From the NCBI GenBank assembly GCA_963752225.1, contig CAVVXS010000007.1, forward strand, positions 186,001 through 250,000: DNA of 64,000 bases, read 5' to 3'. Origin of the DNA: JBBROS01 sp963752225 (lineage in GTDB: Bacteria; Pseudomonadota; Alphaproteobacteria; Acetobacterales; Acetobacteraceae). Below are positions 18,360 to 27,053 of this stretch, one piece after another. A program made the position numbers and the translations under genes. Each line of letters begins with the position of its first letter. Position 1 is the first letter of the stretch. Under the pieces are notes generated by a model. That model was not told the DNA's origin. It was given only the letters and a program-made list of their open reading frames with translations, and did no database searches.

Positions 18360-19025
18360 TCAGTCGGCGGCGAGCGCCATCGCCTTGCGGGCAAGGATCT
18401 TGCCGACGTGGTCCTCGATCGCGAGACCCACATGCTCGGCGTGGGTCGCAAACACATGGTCGGCGCCCGGGTAGACGCGGTAGTCGACCTGCACGTTCTT
18501 CTGCGTGTTCAACTTGTCGACCAGCTTGCGGACAGCCGGCTCGGGCACGAGGTCGTCATTGTCGCCGTGCAGCATCAGGCCACCGCATGGGCAAGGGGCG
18601 AGGAAGCCGAAATCGTAGTGGTTGGCCGGCGGCGCCACGCTGATCCAGCCCGAGATCTCCGGCCGCCGCATCAGCAACTGCATGCCGACGAACGCACCGA
18701 ACGAATAACCGCTGATCCAAAGACCGCCAGAGTTGGGATTGACCATCTGCATCCAGTCGAGTGCAGCGGCCGCATCGCTGATCTCGCCGAAACCTCCGTC
18801 ATACTTGCCCTGGCTACGGCCGACACCTCGGAAGTTGAACCGCATCACCGAAAAGCCGAGCTTCTGGAACGACTGATACATCGTGTAGGTGATACGATTG
18901 TTCATCGTGCCGCCGTGCAACGGGTGCGGGTGCATGATGAGGGCGAGGGGAGCATTCTGCTCCTTGGAGTGGTGGTAGCGTCCTTCCAACCGACCGTCTG
19001 GACCGGCAAACATCACCTCAGGCAT
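18360..19025 (-). CDS. Alpha/beta hydrolase (dienelactone-hydrolase-like)
   Basis: A 221-aa cytoplasmic hydrolase. The nucleophile elbow GYSFGAFVG carries the Ser, followed by LHGDNDDLVP with the acid and GADHVFATH with the His, giving a complete triad. HPHPLHGGTMNN near residue 32 and RFNFRGVGRSQG are typical of the YsgA/CocE-like alpha/beta hydrolase group annotated as putative dienelactone hydrolases. The substrate is unknown. The start is ATG 19025, where similarity begins; a longer frame to 19124 has none. Divergent from the cysE operon across 254 nt. Confidence 0.8.
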   Translation of the reverse strand: MPEVMFAGPDGRLEGRYHHSKEQNAPLALIMHPHPLHGGTMNNRITYTMYQSFQKLGFSVMRFNFRGVGRSQGKYDGGFGEISDAAAALDWMQMVNPNSGGLWISGYSFGAFVGMQLLMRRPEISGWISVAPPANHYDFGFLAPCPCGGLMLHGDNDDLVPEPAVRKLVDKLNTQKNVQVDYRVYPGADHVFATHAEHVGLAIEDHVGKILARKAMALAAD

Positions 19026-19279
19026 GGCGTTCCATTCTTGTTCACATGTCGCTATCCGGCGGGACGCCGTGCGCACTGCAATTGATCCCCACGTGCCGCG
19101 CGACCATTTGACCGCATGACACAAACCAGCTTAGCCTTACCGTTACGGAGCGGACGATGACGACCGCAAGTCAGCGCACTCGAACTGCACCTTTCGTATC
19201 GCAGCCGGGTGGGCGCTGGTTGCCGGCTGTGTGCAGAATATAGTCAGTCCCCCCGTGGTTTTCATAATGGAAATGTCGC
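19026..19279. promoter_or_regulatory. Divergent promoter region before cysE operon
   Basis: 254 nt between the leftward hydrolase and rightward cysE. TATAGT at 19239-19244 is a good -10 candidate about 40 nt before the cysE ATG; a matching -35 is unclear. The downstream operon makes sulfur carriers, so control by an iron-sulfur or cysteine regulator is plausible but not shown. Confidence 0.4.
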
Positions 19280-19972
19280 ATGGCATTCATGTTTCTGCGT
19301 GAGGCCGTTCAGACCTATCGGCAGCGTGATCCTGCCGCCCGGTCGGATCTGGAAGTCCTCCTTTGCTACCCCGGGCTGCATGCTACGCTGTGGCACCGGA
19401 TCGCCCATGCGCTCTGGACTCGCGGGCTCCGCCTGCCGGGACGGTTCGCATCGCACCTCGGCCGCATGCTGACCGGGATCGAAATCCATCCCGGGGCCGT
19501 GATCGGCCGCCGGCTGATCATCGACCACGGCATGGGCGTCGTGATCGGCGAGACCGCCGAGGTCGGTGACGACGTCTACCTGTATCATCAGGTGACGCTG
19601 GGCGGCACCAGCAGCGAGCGCGGCAAGCGGCATCCGACGGTCGGCAATGGCGTGATCGTCGGCGCTGGCGCCAAGATCCTGGGCGCCATCACGATCGGCG
19701 ACAACGCCCGGGTCGGCGCGAACGCGGTCGTGGTGCAGCCGGTCGCCGCCAACGAGACTGTCGTCGGCATCCCGGCCCGGCCGGTGGAGCGTGACCCGAG
19801 CAAGCGGGCAACCGCCCCTGCGCCGCGCGGCAGCTTCGTCGCCTACGGCACACCCTGCGAAGGCACGCTCGACCCGCTGGTCTGCACCATCGAAGCGCTG
19901 CGGGCCGAGCTGCTGGCGCTCGAGGCCCGCGTGTCCAACCTGCAGCAGCAGCGCTCGACCGCCGCCGAGTAG
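19280..19972 (+). CDS. cysE: Serine O-acetyltransferase
   Basis: Makes O-acetylserine from serine and acetyl-CoA, the carbon skeleton for cysteine. The 230-aa protein is the short (EpsC-like) form. A small helical N-domain contains RDPAARSDLEVLLCYPGLHA. A left-handed beta-helix of hexapeptide repeats follows, with IHPGAVIGRRLIIDHGMGVVIGE, HQVTLGGT and GVIVGAGAKILG. The last 35 residues are Gln- and Ala-rich. It leads the operon cysE, two cysteine desulfurases, ferredoxin and mnmA, with only 3 nt to the next gene. Confidence 0.92.
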   Translation: MAFMFLREAVQTYRQRDPAARSDLEVLLCYPGLHATLWHRIAHALWTRGLRLPGRFASHLGRMLTGIEIHPGAVIGRRLIIDHGMGVVIGETAEVGDDVYLYHQVTLGGTSSERGKRHPTVGNGVIVGAGAKILGAITIGDNARVGANAVVVQPVAANETVVGIPARPVERDPSKRATAPAPRGSFVAYGTPCEGTLDPLVCTIEALRAELLALEARVSNLQQQRSTAAE

Positions 19973-19975
19973 CCG

Positions 19976-21079
19976 ATGGCCTACCTCGACGCCAACGCCA
20001 CCGAGCCGCTGCGGCCGGAGGCCCGAACGGCGGCGCTCGCGGCGATGGACCTGGTCGGCAACCCCTCGAGCGTACATGCCGCCGGCCGTGGCGCACGGTC
20101 GCTGCTCGAGCAGGCGCGCCGCGACATCGCCGACCGGTTCGGCGCTTTGGCCGGCGGTGTCGTGTTCACCTCCGGCGGCACCGAAGCGGACGCGCTGGCC
20201 GTCGCAGCACAGGGCGCGGCGCCCGGCGCGTCGCTCGGAGGCCGGCGCCGCCTGCTGGTGAGCGCGGTCGAGCACGATGCGATCCGCGCCGCGGCCGCCG
20301 GCGGGGCGGTGCTGCGGGTCGACGCGGACGGCGTCGCCGACCTCGAGGCTCTCGCGCGTTTCCTCGCCGACGGGCCGGCGCTGGTCTGCCTGATGCTTGC
20401 CAACAACGAGACGGGCACGGTCCAGCCAGTGGCCGAGGCGGCCCGGCTGTGCCGTGCGGCGGGCGCTTGGCTGCATGTGGACGCGGTGCCGGCGGCCGGG
20501 CGCGTCCCGGTCGACCTGCGCATGCTGGGCGCGGACAGTTTAGCGGTGTCGGGTCACAAGCTGGGCGGGCCGAAAGGGGCCGGGGCGCTGCTGCTGGCGC
20601 CGGGCCGGGAGATCACGCCGCTGATTGCCGGCGGCGGCCAGGAGAAGGGGCGGCGCGGCGGCACGCCCGCCTTGCCGGCCATCGCCGGGTTCGCCGCCGC
20701 GGCTCGCGCGGCCGACCCGGCCGATGCGACCCTGCCGGGCTTGCGGAGCGCGGTCGAGCGAGCGGCGGTCGAAATGGGAGCGATTGTCCTGGGCGGCCGC
20801 AACCGGCTGCCGAACACCGCCTGCCTCGCGCTGCCCGGCGTTGCGGCCGAAACCCAGGTGATCGCGCTCGACCTGGCCGGGGTGCAGGTGAGCGCCGGCG
20901 CCGCCTGCAGCAGCGGCAAGGTGGCGCGCAGCCATGTGCTGGACGCGATGGGGCTCGGCGCGCTGGCGGGCGAGGCGATCCGCGTCAGCTTGCCGTGGAA
21001 CGCCGCTGCCGCCGACGTCGAGGCGTTCGCGTCGGCGTACCGGTCGATGGCGAACCGGCTCCGGCGGCGGGCGGCCTAG
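19976..21079 (+). CDS. Cysteine desulfurase (NifS/IscS-like), first copy
   Basis: PLP enzyme that takes sulfur from cysteine to form a persulfide. The 367 aa begin AYLDANATEPL. The PLP Lys lies in SGHKLGGPKGAG and the sulfur-carrying Cys in SAGAACSSGKVARSHVLDAMG. It has TSGGTEADALAVAA where standard IscS has TSGATESNN-type residues, and lacks the usual NNETG partner only in part (LANNETGTVQ is present). It is more diverged than the second copy. It starts 3 nt after cysE. In this lineage such pairs probably serve Fe-S assembly and tRNA thiolation; which copy feeds which path is unknown. Confidence 0.88.
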   Translation: MAYLDANATEPLRPEARTAALAAMDLVGNPSSVHAAGRGARSLLEQARRDIADRFGALAGGVVFTSGGTEADALAVAAQGAAPGASLGGRRRLLVSAVEHDAIRAAAAGGAVLRVDADGVADLEALARFLADGPALVCLMLANNETGTVQPVAEAARLCRAAGAWLHVDAVPAAGRVPVDLRMLGADSLAVSGHKLGGPKGAGALLLAPGREITPLIAGGGQEKGRRGGTPALPAIAGFAAAARAADPADATLPGLRSAVERAAVEMGAIVLGGRNRLPNTACLALPGVAAETQVIALDLAGVQVSAGAACSSGKVARSHVLDAMGLGALAGEAIRVSLPWNAAAADVEAFASAYRSMANRLRRRAA

Positions 21080-21111
21080 CGCCGCTCTGCCCGCCGCGCC
21101 ATATCCGGAGC

Positions 21112-22272
21112 ATGCGACCGAACCGTCCCGTGTATCTCGACAACCAGGCGACCACGCCCTGCGATCCGCGCGTCCTCGAGGCCATGCTGCCGTGGTTCAA
21201 CGAGAAGTTCGGCAACCCGCACAGCGCCGAGCACGGCATGGGGCACGAGGCCGAGGCGGCGGTCGAGGCGGCGCGGGCCGAGGTGGCGGTGCTGCTGGAC
21301 GCCGACCCGCGTGAGATCGTGCTGACTTCGGGCGCCACCGAGGCCAACAACATCGCCATCAAGGGCGCCGCTCGGCAGGCCGCCCGCTATGGCGACACGA
21401 CGCGGCGCCGGGTCATCACGGTCGCGACCGAGCATAAATGCGTGCTCGAAAGCGTGTCCGACCTGGCCGAGGAGGGGTTCGAGCCGGTGCTGCTGCCAGT
21501 GCAGCCGGACGGGCTGCTCGACCCGGCAGTCCTTGCCGAAGCGCTGCGGGTGCCGACGCTGCTGGTGAGCGTCATGACCGTTAACAACGAGACCGGCGTG
21601 ATCCAGGATGTCGCCGCCATAGCGGCCCAGGCGCACGAGGCGGGCGCCCTGTTCCATACCGATGCGGCACAGGCGGCGGGCAAGATCCCGCTGGCCGTGG
21701 AGGCCGGCATCGACCTGCTCAGCCTCAGCGGCCACAAGCTGTACGGACCGAAGGGCGTCGGCGCGCTTTACGTCCGGCGGCGGCCGCGGGTGCGGTTGCA
21801 GCCATTGTTCTCCGGCGGCGGGCAGGAGCGGGGATTGCGCAGCGGCACCCTGCCGACGCCGCTGGTGGTCGGCCTGGGCGAGGCATGCCGGCTGGCGCGG
21901 ACGGAGATGGCGGCCGACACGGCGCGCATCGCCGGGCTACGCGAGCGGTTGCTGCACGGGCTGCGCGAGCGGTTGCCGCGGCTCCGGATCAACGGCAGCA
22001 CCGAGCGGCGCATTGCCGGCAACCTCAACATCACCTTCCCGGCGCCGGCGCTGGAGTTGATGCGGGCGGTCCCGGATCTCTGCGTCTCCACCGGCAGCGC
22101 CTGCTCGTCGGCGGCGATCGAGCCGAGCTATGTGCTGCGCGCCATGGGGTTGAGCGACGCGGAGGCGGCACGAACCTTGCGCCTCGGGCTGGGACGCTTT
22201 ACCTCCGCCGCCGATGTGGATTTCGCCGCGGACCGGCTGGCGGACGCCGCCCTGCAACGTATCGAGGCCTAG
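21112..22272 (+). CDS. Cysteine desulfurase (IscS-like), second copy
   Basis: A second PLP-dependent cysteine desulfurase of 386 aa. It begins PVYLDNQATTPCDPRVLEAM, close to classical IscS. TSGATEANNIAIKG, VNNETGVIQD, the PLP Lys in LSGHKLYGPKGVGALY, and the mobile-loop Cys in STGSACSSAAIEPSYVLRAMG are all present. Start at ATG 21112, with GGAG 3 nt upstream; the frame is open farther left but overlaps the first copy. The ferredoxin ATG follows its stop directly, so the two are translationally coupled. The likely job is sulfur supply for Fe-S clusters and MnmA. Confidence 0.9.
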   Translation: MRPNRPVYLDNQATTPCDPRVLEAMLPWFNEKFGNPHSAEHGMGHEAEAAVEAARAEVAVLLDADPREIVLTSGATEANNIAIKGAARQAARYGDTTRRRVITVATEHKCVLESVSDLAEEGFEPVLLPVQPDGLLDPAVLAEALRVPTLLVSVMTVNNETGVIQDVAAIAAQAHEAGALFHTDAAQAAGKIPLAVEAGIDLLSLSGHKLYGPKGVGALYVRRRPRVRLQPLFSGGGQERGLRSGTLPTPLVVGLGEACRLARTEMAADTARIAGLRERLLHGLRERLPRLRINGSTERRIAGNLNITFPAPALELMRAVPDLCVSTGSACSSAAIEPSYVLRAMGLSDAEAARTLRLGLGRFTSAADVDFAADRLADAALQRIEA

Positions 22273-22602
22273 ATGCCCAAGATGACCTTTGTCGAGCGCA
22301 ACGGAACTGCCCGTGAGGTGGATGCGCCGCTCGGCCTGTCGGTGCTGGAGATTGCGCACAAGCACGGTGTCGACATCGAGGGTGCCTGCGAGGGCTCGCT
22401 GGCCTGCTCGACCTGCCACGTGATCGTCGACGCCGCCTGGTTCAGCAAGCTCGCCAAGCCCACCGAGGACGAGGAGGACATGCTCGACCTCGCCTTCGGG
22501 CTGCAGCAGACGAGCCGGCTGGGCTGCCAGATCGTGATGACGCAAGCGCTCGACGGATTGGTCGTGAAGCTGCCCGAAGGCACCCGCAACGCTCAAGGCT
22601 AG
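22273..22602 (+). CDS. fdx: 2Fe-2S ferredoxin (Isc type)
   Basis: An adrenodoxin-type ferredoxin of 109 aa that gives electrons during Fe-S cluster assembly. The cluster ligands are in CEGSLACSTC (C-x5-C-x2-C) and a later Cys in SRLGCQIV. DEEDMLDLAFGL is the usual acidic interaction helix. The ATG immediately follows the TAG of the second desulfurase. The scaffold genes iscU and iscA normally found with fdx are absent from this window. Confidence 0.93.
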   Translation: MPKMTFVERNGTAREVDAPLGLSVLEIAHKHGVDIEGACEGSLACSTCHVIVDAAWFSKLAKPTEDEEDMLDLAFGLQQTSRLGCQIVMTQALDGLVVKLPEGTRNAQG

Positions 22603-22624
22603 ACAGCGGGCGGGCGTTGGCCCG

Positions 22625-23692
22625 ATGAAGATCGTGGCCGCGATGTCGGGCGGCGTCGACAGCAGCGTCGTGGCCGGGCTGTTGTCCGAAGCCGGGCACG
22701 AGGTGGTCGGCGTCACCTTGCAGCTCTACGACAGCGGCGCAGCGTCGAGCCGGCGCGGCGCATGCTGCGCCGGGCAGGACATCCATGACGCCCGTGACGT
22801 GGCCGACCGGCTAGGCATCGCGCATTACGTGATCGACCGCGAGGCGCGCTTCCGCAGCGCTGTCATCCAGGACTTCGCCGATAGCTACGCTGCCGGCCAA
22901 ACCCCGGTCCCATGTGTCCAGTGCAACATGTCGGTAAAGTTTATCGACCTGCTCGGCCTTGCCCGCGATCTCGGCGCCGAGGCGCTCGCGACCGGACATT
23001 ACGTGCGCCGGGTTGAGGGAGCAGCCGGGCCGGAGCTGCACCGGGCGCGGGATCCGGCGCGCGACCAGAGCTGGTTTTTGTTCGCAACGACCGCCGAGCA
23101 GCTTGCCTTCACCCGTTTCCCGCTCGGCGACATGCCGGACAAGGCCGCGGTGCGGGCGGAAGCCGCACGCCTCGGCCTTGCGGTCGCGGCCAAGCCGGAC
23201 AGCCAGGATCTGTGCTTCGTGCCGGACGGCCGCTACGCCGACCTCGTGACCCGGCTGCGTCCGGATGCCGCGGTTGCCGGTGACATCGTGTCCCGCGACG
23301 GCCGCGTGCTCGGGCAGCACAAAGGGGTGGCGGGCTACACGGTCGGGCAGGGCCGCAAGCTCGGTGCCGCTGCGCTGGACGGCGGCGCGCGGCAGGCGGT
23401 ACTGCAGGTCGACGCCGCCCGGCGTCGCATCGTGGTCGGTCCGCGGCAGGCGGGCCGGACCGAGTTGCGGCTGCGTGGGACGAACTGGCTGGTTCCGCCG
23501 GAGCCGCTGCGCTGCGTGGTCAAGCTGCGGTCACGCGAGGCGCCGCAGCCGGCGTCGGTCCGGCCCGAGGGCGACGGCGCTGTCGTGGTGCTGGACGTGC
23601 CGACTCTGGTGGCGCCGGGGCAGGCTTGCGTGTTCTACGACGGCGACCGCGTGCTCGGCGGCGGGTTCGTGGCGCCGCTCGGCAGCGATTGA
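22625..23692 (+). CDS. mnmA: tRNA 2-thiouridine synthase MnmA
   Basis: Adds sulfur to C2 of the wobble uridine of tRNA-Lys, -Glu and -Gln. The 355 aa begin with the PP-loop AMSGGVDSSVVAG (6-18), which adenylates the tRNA. The catalytic pair is in TPVPCVQCNMSVKF and SQDLCFVPDG. ATGHYVRR and the C-terminal beta-barrel (YTVGQGRKLG) complete the family pattern. As last protein gene of the sulfur operon, it likely gets its persulfide sulfur from an upstream desulfurase. Confidence 0.95.
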   Translation: MKIVAAMSGGVDSSVVAGLLSEAGHEVVGVTLQLYDSGAASSRRGACCAGQDIHDARDVADRLGIAHYVIDREARFRSAVIQDFADSYAAGQTPVPCVQCNMSVKFIDLLGLARDLGAEALATGHYVRRVEGAAGPELHRARDPARDQSWFLFATTAEQLAFTRFPLGDMPDKAAVRAEAARLGLAVAAKPDSQDLCFVPDGRYADLVTRLRPDAAVAGDIVSRDGRVLGQHKGVAGYTVGQGRKLGAAALDGGARQAVLQVDAARRRIVVGPRQAGRTELRLRGTNWLVPPEPLRCVVKLRSREAPQPASVRPEGDGAVVVLDVPTLVAPGQACVFYDGDRVLGGGFVAPLGSD

Positions 23693-23729
23693 CGCGGCGC
23701 AGGGAGTGCGGCATATCCCCGCGCCCGAT

Positions 23730-23804
23730 GGCAGCGTAGCTCAGTGGTAGAGCAGGGGAATCATAATCCCTTGGTCGGGGGTTCAAATCCCTCCGCTGCT
23801 ACCA
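23730..23804 (+). tRNA. tRNA with CAT anticodon (Met elongator or Ile2)
   Basis: A full 75-nt cloverleaf with encoded CCA. Acceptor GGCAGCG pairs with CGCTGCT (G1-U72 wobble), the D stem is GCTC/GAGC, and the anticodon stem GGGGA/TCCCT encloses ATCATAA, so the anticodon is CAT. The T arm is GGGGG-TTCAAAT-CCCTC. Pairing at 1-72 excludes initiator tRNA. The TGGTC variable loop recalls E. coli tRNA-Ile2, in which C34 becomes lysidine, so elongator Met and Ile2 both remain open. Confidence 0.93.
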
Positions 23805-23924
23805 TCGCCCGGGTTATTGCTCTCGCAGCGAGACGAGTTACACTTGTGGAACGCTGGGCGTGTGAGCGGCTCAGCCGTAAGCATCGGCGTCCTCTCGCAG
23901 CAGTGTTGCCTCCCGAGGCATCTA

Positions 23925-24353
23925 ATGCGACCGGTTCGAGTTGAACTATCGTTTGCAGCCGGCAGCGTTAGGACCTTGCGTTTGTGTATATTGGTCGTCG
24001 AAGATGAACCATTGATCCTCGACATCATAGCGGAGACGCTTGAGGACGCCGGGTATGACGTCATCCGGGCGTCGACCGGACCGCAGGCCGTCGGCTTGAT
24101 CACGGCGGGCGAGACCGAGTTCAGCGCCTTGTTCAGCGATTTCCATCTGCCGGGCGGCCTCACCGGGCTCGATGTGGCGGCTGCGATGCGGGAGCGCTTC
24201 CCCGGCGTGCCGGTGATCCTCGCGACCGGTCGCCCGGACGTGCTCGAAACGAAGTGGCAACCCGGCGAAGGGTTCATCCTGCTGCAGAAGCCGTATGGAC
24301 CGTCGGAGATGCTGCGCGAGCTTGGCCGTTTGGTCCCGCCGCATCACGCATAA
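23925..24353 (+). CDS. Single-domain response regulator
   Basis: A receiver domain with no output domain. LCILVVEDEPLILDII holds the acidic pair, LFSDFHLPGG the phospho-acceptor Asp, VILATGRP the conserved Thr and LLQKPYG the Lys. Such proteins act by protein-protein contact or as phosphate relays. ATG 23925 (142 aa) was chosen; the frame is open to a TTG at 23817 but those residues look unlike protein and lie directly after the tRNA. No histidine kinase is adjacent, so it is an orphan here. Confidence 0.78.
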   Translation: MRPVRVELSFAAGSVRTLRLCILVVEDEPLILDIIAETLEDAGYDVIRASTGPQAVGLITAGETEFSALFSDFHLPGGLTGLDVAAAMRERFPGVPVILATGRPDVLETKWQPGEGFILLQKPYGPSEMLRELGRLVPPHHA

Positions 24354-24371
24354 GCCGAACGGGCTTCCCGG

Positions 24372-27053
24372 TCAGAACGACTTCAGCAGCCGGTCGATGT
24401 AGTCCAACTCGGGTTGCGGCCGGGTACGGTCGGCGCCGCGGCGGCGCAGTTCGTCCTGCAGAGCCCGCGTGCGCGCCTGCTCCATCTCGGTCGGCACCGG
24501 CTGACTGCCGAGCCCGGCGCCGTCGACGCCCTGCTCCCGCCCGTCCACGTCCTGCGGCAGCTGCCGGCCGAGCGGGTCGCGGCGGGCGCTGCGCCGGCGT
24601 TGGGCCTCGCCGGGACGTTGCCCGCTTTGGCCATCGCGGTTGCCGTTGGCGTTGTCGCCTTGGCCCGCCTGGCCCTGGTCGCCCTCGCTGGCCTCCTGGC
24701 CCTCGTCACCTTCCCCCTCGCCCTCGCCCTCCTGCTCGCCGCGGCCGAACTGGCGGGCGAGCTGCTGGCTCATGGAGCGGCCGCCTTTCTGCAGCGCCTC
24801 GATCGCCCGCTGCTGCGCGGCGCCGGCGGCGTTGTCGCGGCCCTCGGCCATCGCCTGGCCGGCGTCGCGCATGGCCGTGTCCGCCTCGCCCAACGGCGCC
24901 GGGACCTGGCCGGTGAGATCGCCGAACCGCTGCATCAACTCGCCCAGGGCACGCCGCATGGCATTCTGGGCCCGCTGGTCCTTGCCGCGCTGATCCTGGC
25001 CTGGCTGGTCCGGGTTGGTCGCGTTGGCTGAGCCCGGCGGGCGCGCGTCGGGCCGCGACGGCGGACGCGGCGGGGGGGACGCGCCGGTCTGCCCGTTGGG
25101 GCTGGGGCTCGGCTGGTCGGTGCGCGACCGGCTGCGGTCGAGCAGGCCGCCTTCGCGCTGGACCATGTCCTGCACCGCGTCCATCTGCTGCTTGCCCTTC
25201 TCCCGGCGCTCGGCATTGCGCTTTTCGCGCTGTTCGCCGTGCTCGGGCCGCGCATTCTGCAGCTGCTCCAGCAGCTTCTCCAGCTCCGCCATCTGCTGCT
25301 TGGCGTCGTCCATGCGCCCTTCCCGGGCGGCTTCCTCGGCGCGTTGCGCCATGCGATCGAGATCGCGGGCGTTCATCTGCGGCTGGTTCGGGTCGAGCGG
25401 CATCTCGGTCCGCTCACGCCGTGCCTGCTCGGCCAGCGCCTCGAGGTGCTTCTGGATCGCCTCGCGCAGCTCCTCCATGCGCTTGTCGAGCTCGGCGTGG
25501 GCTGCCTTGTCCTCGGGGTTCTGCCGAGCGGCGTCCATCGCATCCCGGACGGCCTGGCGTGCCTGGGCCAGCGCTTGCGCAGTCCGGTCGGTGGCGCCTT
25601 CCTCCAGCGCCAAAGCCAACGCCCACATGCGCGCCTGCGCCTCGTCCACGGCCGGCTGCCCGTGACCGCGCAGCAGCAGGGCGCCGGCACCGCGGAGCTG
25701 CAGCGCGACGCTGGCCGAGTTGTCGAACAGCTCGGGCCGGGCCCCGAGCTCCTCCAGTGCCATGCGGGCTTGCTGCCGGGCATCCGGCGTCAGGCTGAGC
25801 TGCTTGCGAATGGCAATCAGCGCCTGCGCGGCCGGGTTGGCGAAGCTCCGCTCCGGCAGCGCGAACTCGGCATCCTTGCTTTCGCCGCGCTGACCGGCAG
25901 CGTCCTTGGCCGCGACGCGGCCGCGCACCGGCAGGCCGGCCCAGGGATGGGCGGTGAGATCCTGCAGGATGGTGCCGCGCACCGATTTCGGGCTGCCGGA
26001 CAGCGCGCCCGCGACAACCAGCGGGGGAGCGTCGGGCCGGTCGCGCAGGCGCAACTCGCCCTGCACCGCGGCCACGCCATAATCATCGTCCGCCTGCCAC
26101 GGCAGCCGGACCCGGGCGGCCGCGCGGCCGCCGCCGCCGACGGCTCCCGGCGTCTCGGTGAACGCAGCCGTCGGCGGCTTGTCCGGCAGCACGGCGATGG
26201 ACCAGCCGGCCACTTCGAGCGGGCCGCGGCGGACGGCGAGCCGCCCGGAGGCGGTGATGTCGCGCTCGGCCTGCCAACTGCTGCCGTCGAGCGCGTGGAA
26301 CTCGGTCGGCTCGGCTCCGAGCGCGAGCGTCGGGTTGCCGCTGCCGCCGGTCACGCTGACGGTGAGGTGGGCGCCGGTCGGCACCGGGGCGGGGGTCGTG
26401 CCGGGCTGCAGGAACAGCGGCGGCAGGCCGGTATAGGCGGGCGGGGTGACCCACGCCTGCACCACCGTCCCCGGCGCCGCGGGGCCGGACGGCAGAGCGG
26501 GCCAGGTGGCCGCGGCGAGGCGGTTGAACCAGTCCGGCCCGGCCATCACCAGCGTCGCGACCAGGGCCACGCCCAGCAACATGCGCAAGGCGATCCGGTC
26601 GCGTCCCGCGAGACCCGGCCGCGGCGTGCCGACGCGGAGCCGGCCGATCTGGGCCCGCAGCCGCTGCTGGTGCAGCGCCCAGACCCGCTCGCCCTCGGGG
26701 CTGCGGGTCGCGGCCTGGTCCTGCAGCGCGGCGAGCGGACGATGGGACAGGCCGGTCGCCCGCTCCAGCCGACGGTCGACGGAGTCGGGGCTGGGCCGAA
26801 CCGTGTGTCCCAAGCCGCGCCACAGCAGGGCGGCGGCGGCCAGCAGCACGACGGCCGGCAGTGCGACCCGCAGCGACGGCGGCAGAAAGGCGGGAAGGTC
26901 GAGCAGCGCCGCCGCGGCGAACGCGCCGACCAGGCCCAGCGCGGGCCAGACCGCGGGCCAAAGCTGTTCGAACCAGAGGATCGCCCGCGCCAGGCCGCGC
27001 TTGCGGCCGAGGTCGGATGGCAGCTTCGGTCCGGGCGGGCCGGCTTGTGTCAC
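24372..27053 (-). CDS. TIGR02302/DUF4175 family membrane protein
   Basis: An 893-aa alphaproteobacterial protein of unknown function. Transmembrane segments lie near the N-terminus (LWPAVWPALGLVGAFAAAALL, SLRVALPAVVLLAAAALLW) and near residue 155 (IALRMLLGVALVATLVMAG). Long periplasmic-type beta domains follow, then a helical region rich in Ala, Arg, Glu and Gln, and a low-complexity Glu/Gly/Gln/Asp stretch. The last 40 residues (LDYIDRLLKSF at the end) are family-like. The GTG start at 27053 overlaps the TGA of lysA (GTGA), so translation is probably coupled. A longer upstream frame exists but lies inside lysA. Confidence 0.85.
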   Translation of the reverse strand: MTQAGPPGPKLPSDLGRKRGLARAILWFEQLWPAVWPALGLVGAFAAAALLDLPAFLPPSLRVALPAVVLLAAAALLWRGLGHTVRPSPDSVDRRLERATGLSHRPLAALQDQAATRSPEGERVWALHQQRLRAQIGRLRVGTPRPGLAGRDRIALRMLLGVALVATLVMAGPDWFNRLAAATWPALPSGPAAPGTVVQAWVTPPAYTGLPPLFLQPGTTPAPVPTGAHLTVSVTGGSGNPTLALGAEPTEFHALDGSSWQAERDITASGRLAVRRGPLEVAGWSIAVLPDKPPTAAFTETPGAVGGGGRAAARVRLPWQADDDYGVAAVQGELRLRDRPDAPPLVVAGALSGSPKSVRGTILQDLTAHPWAGLPVRGRVAAKDAAGQRGESKDAEFALPERSFANPAAQALIAIRKQLSLTPDARQQARMALEELGARPELFDNSASVALQLRGAGALLLRGHGQPAVDEAQARMWALALALEEGATDRTAQALAQARQAVRDAMDAARQNPEDKAAHAELDKRMEELREAIQKHLEALAEQARRERTEMPLDPNQPQMNARDLDRMAQRAEEAAREGRMDDAKQQMAELEKLLEQLQNARPEHGEQREKRNAERREKGKQQMDAVQDMVQREGGLLDRSRSRTDQPSPSPNGQTGASPPPRPPSRPDARPPGSANATNPDQPGQDQRGKDQRAQNAMRRALGELMQRFGDLTGQVPAPLGEADTAMRDAGQAMAEGRDNAAGAAQQRAIEALQKGGRSMSQQLARQFGRGEQEGEGEGEGDEGQEASEGDQGQAGQGDNANGNRDGQSGQRPGEAQRRRSARRDPLGRQLPQDVDGREQGVDGAGLGSQPVPTEMEQARTRALQDELRRRGADRTRPQPELDYIDRLLKSF

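Noticed and set aside
23817..23924. N-terminal extension of the response regulator to TTG 23817
   Set aside because: It starts 12 nt after the tRNA, lacks a ribosome site, and adds 36 residues with no similarity.
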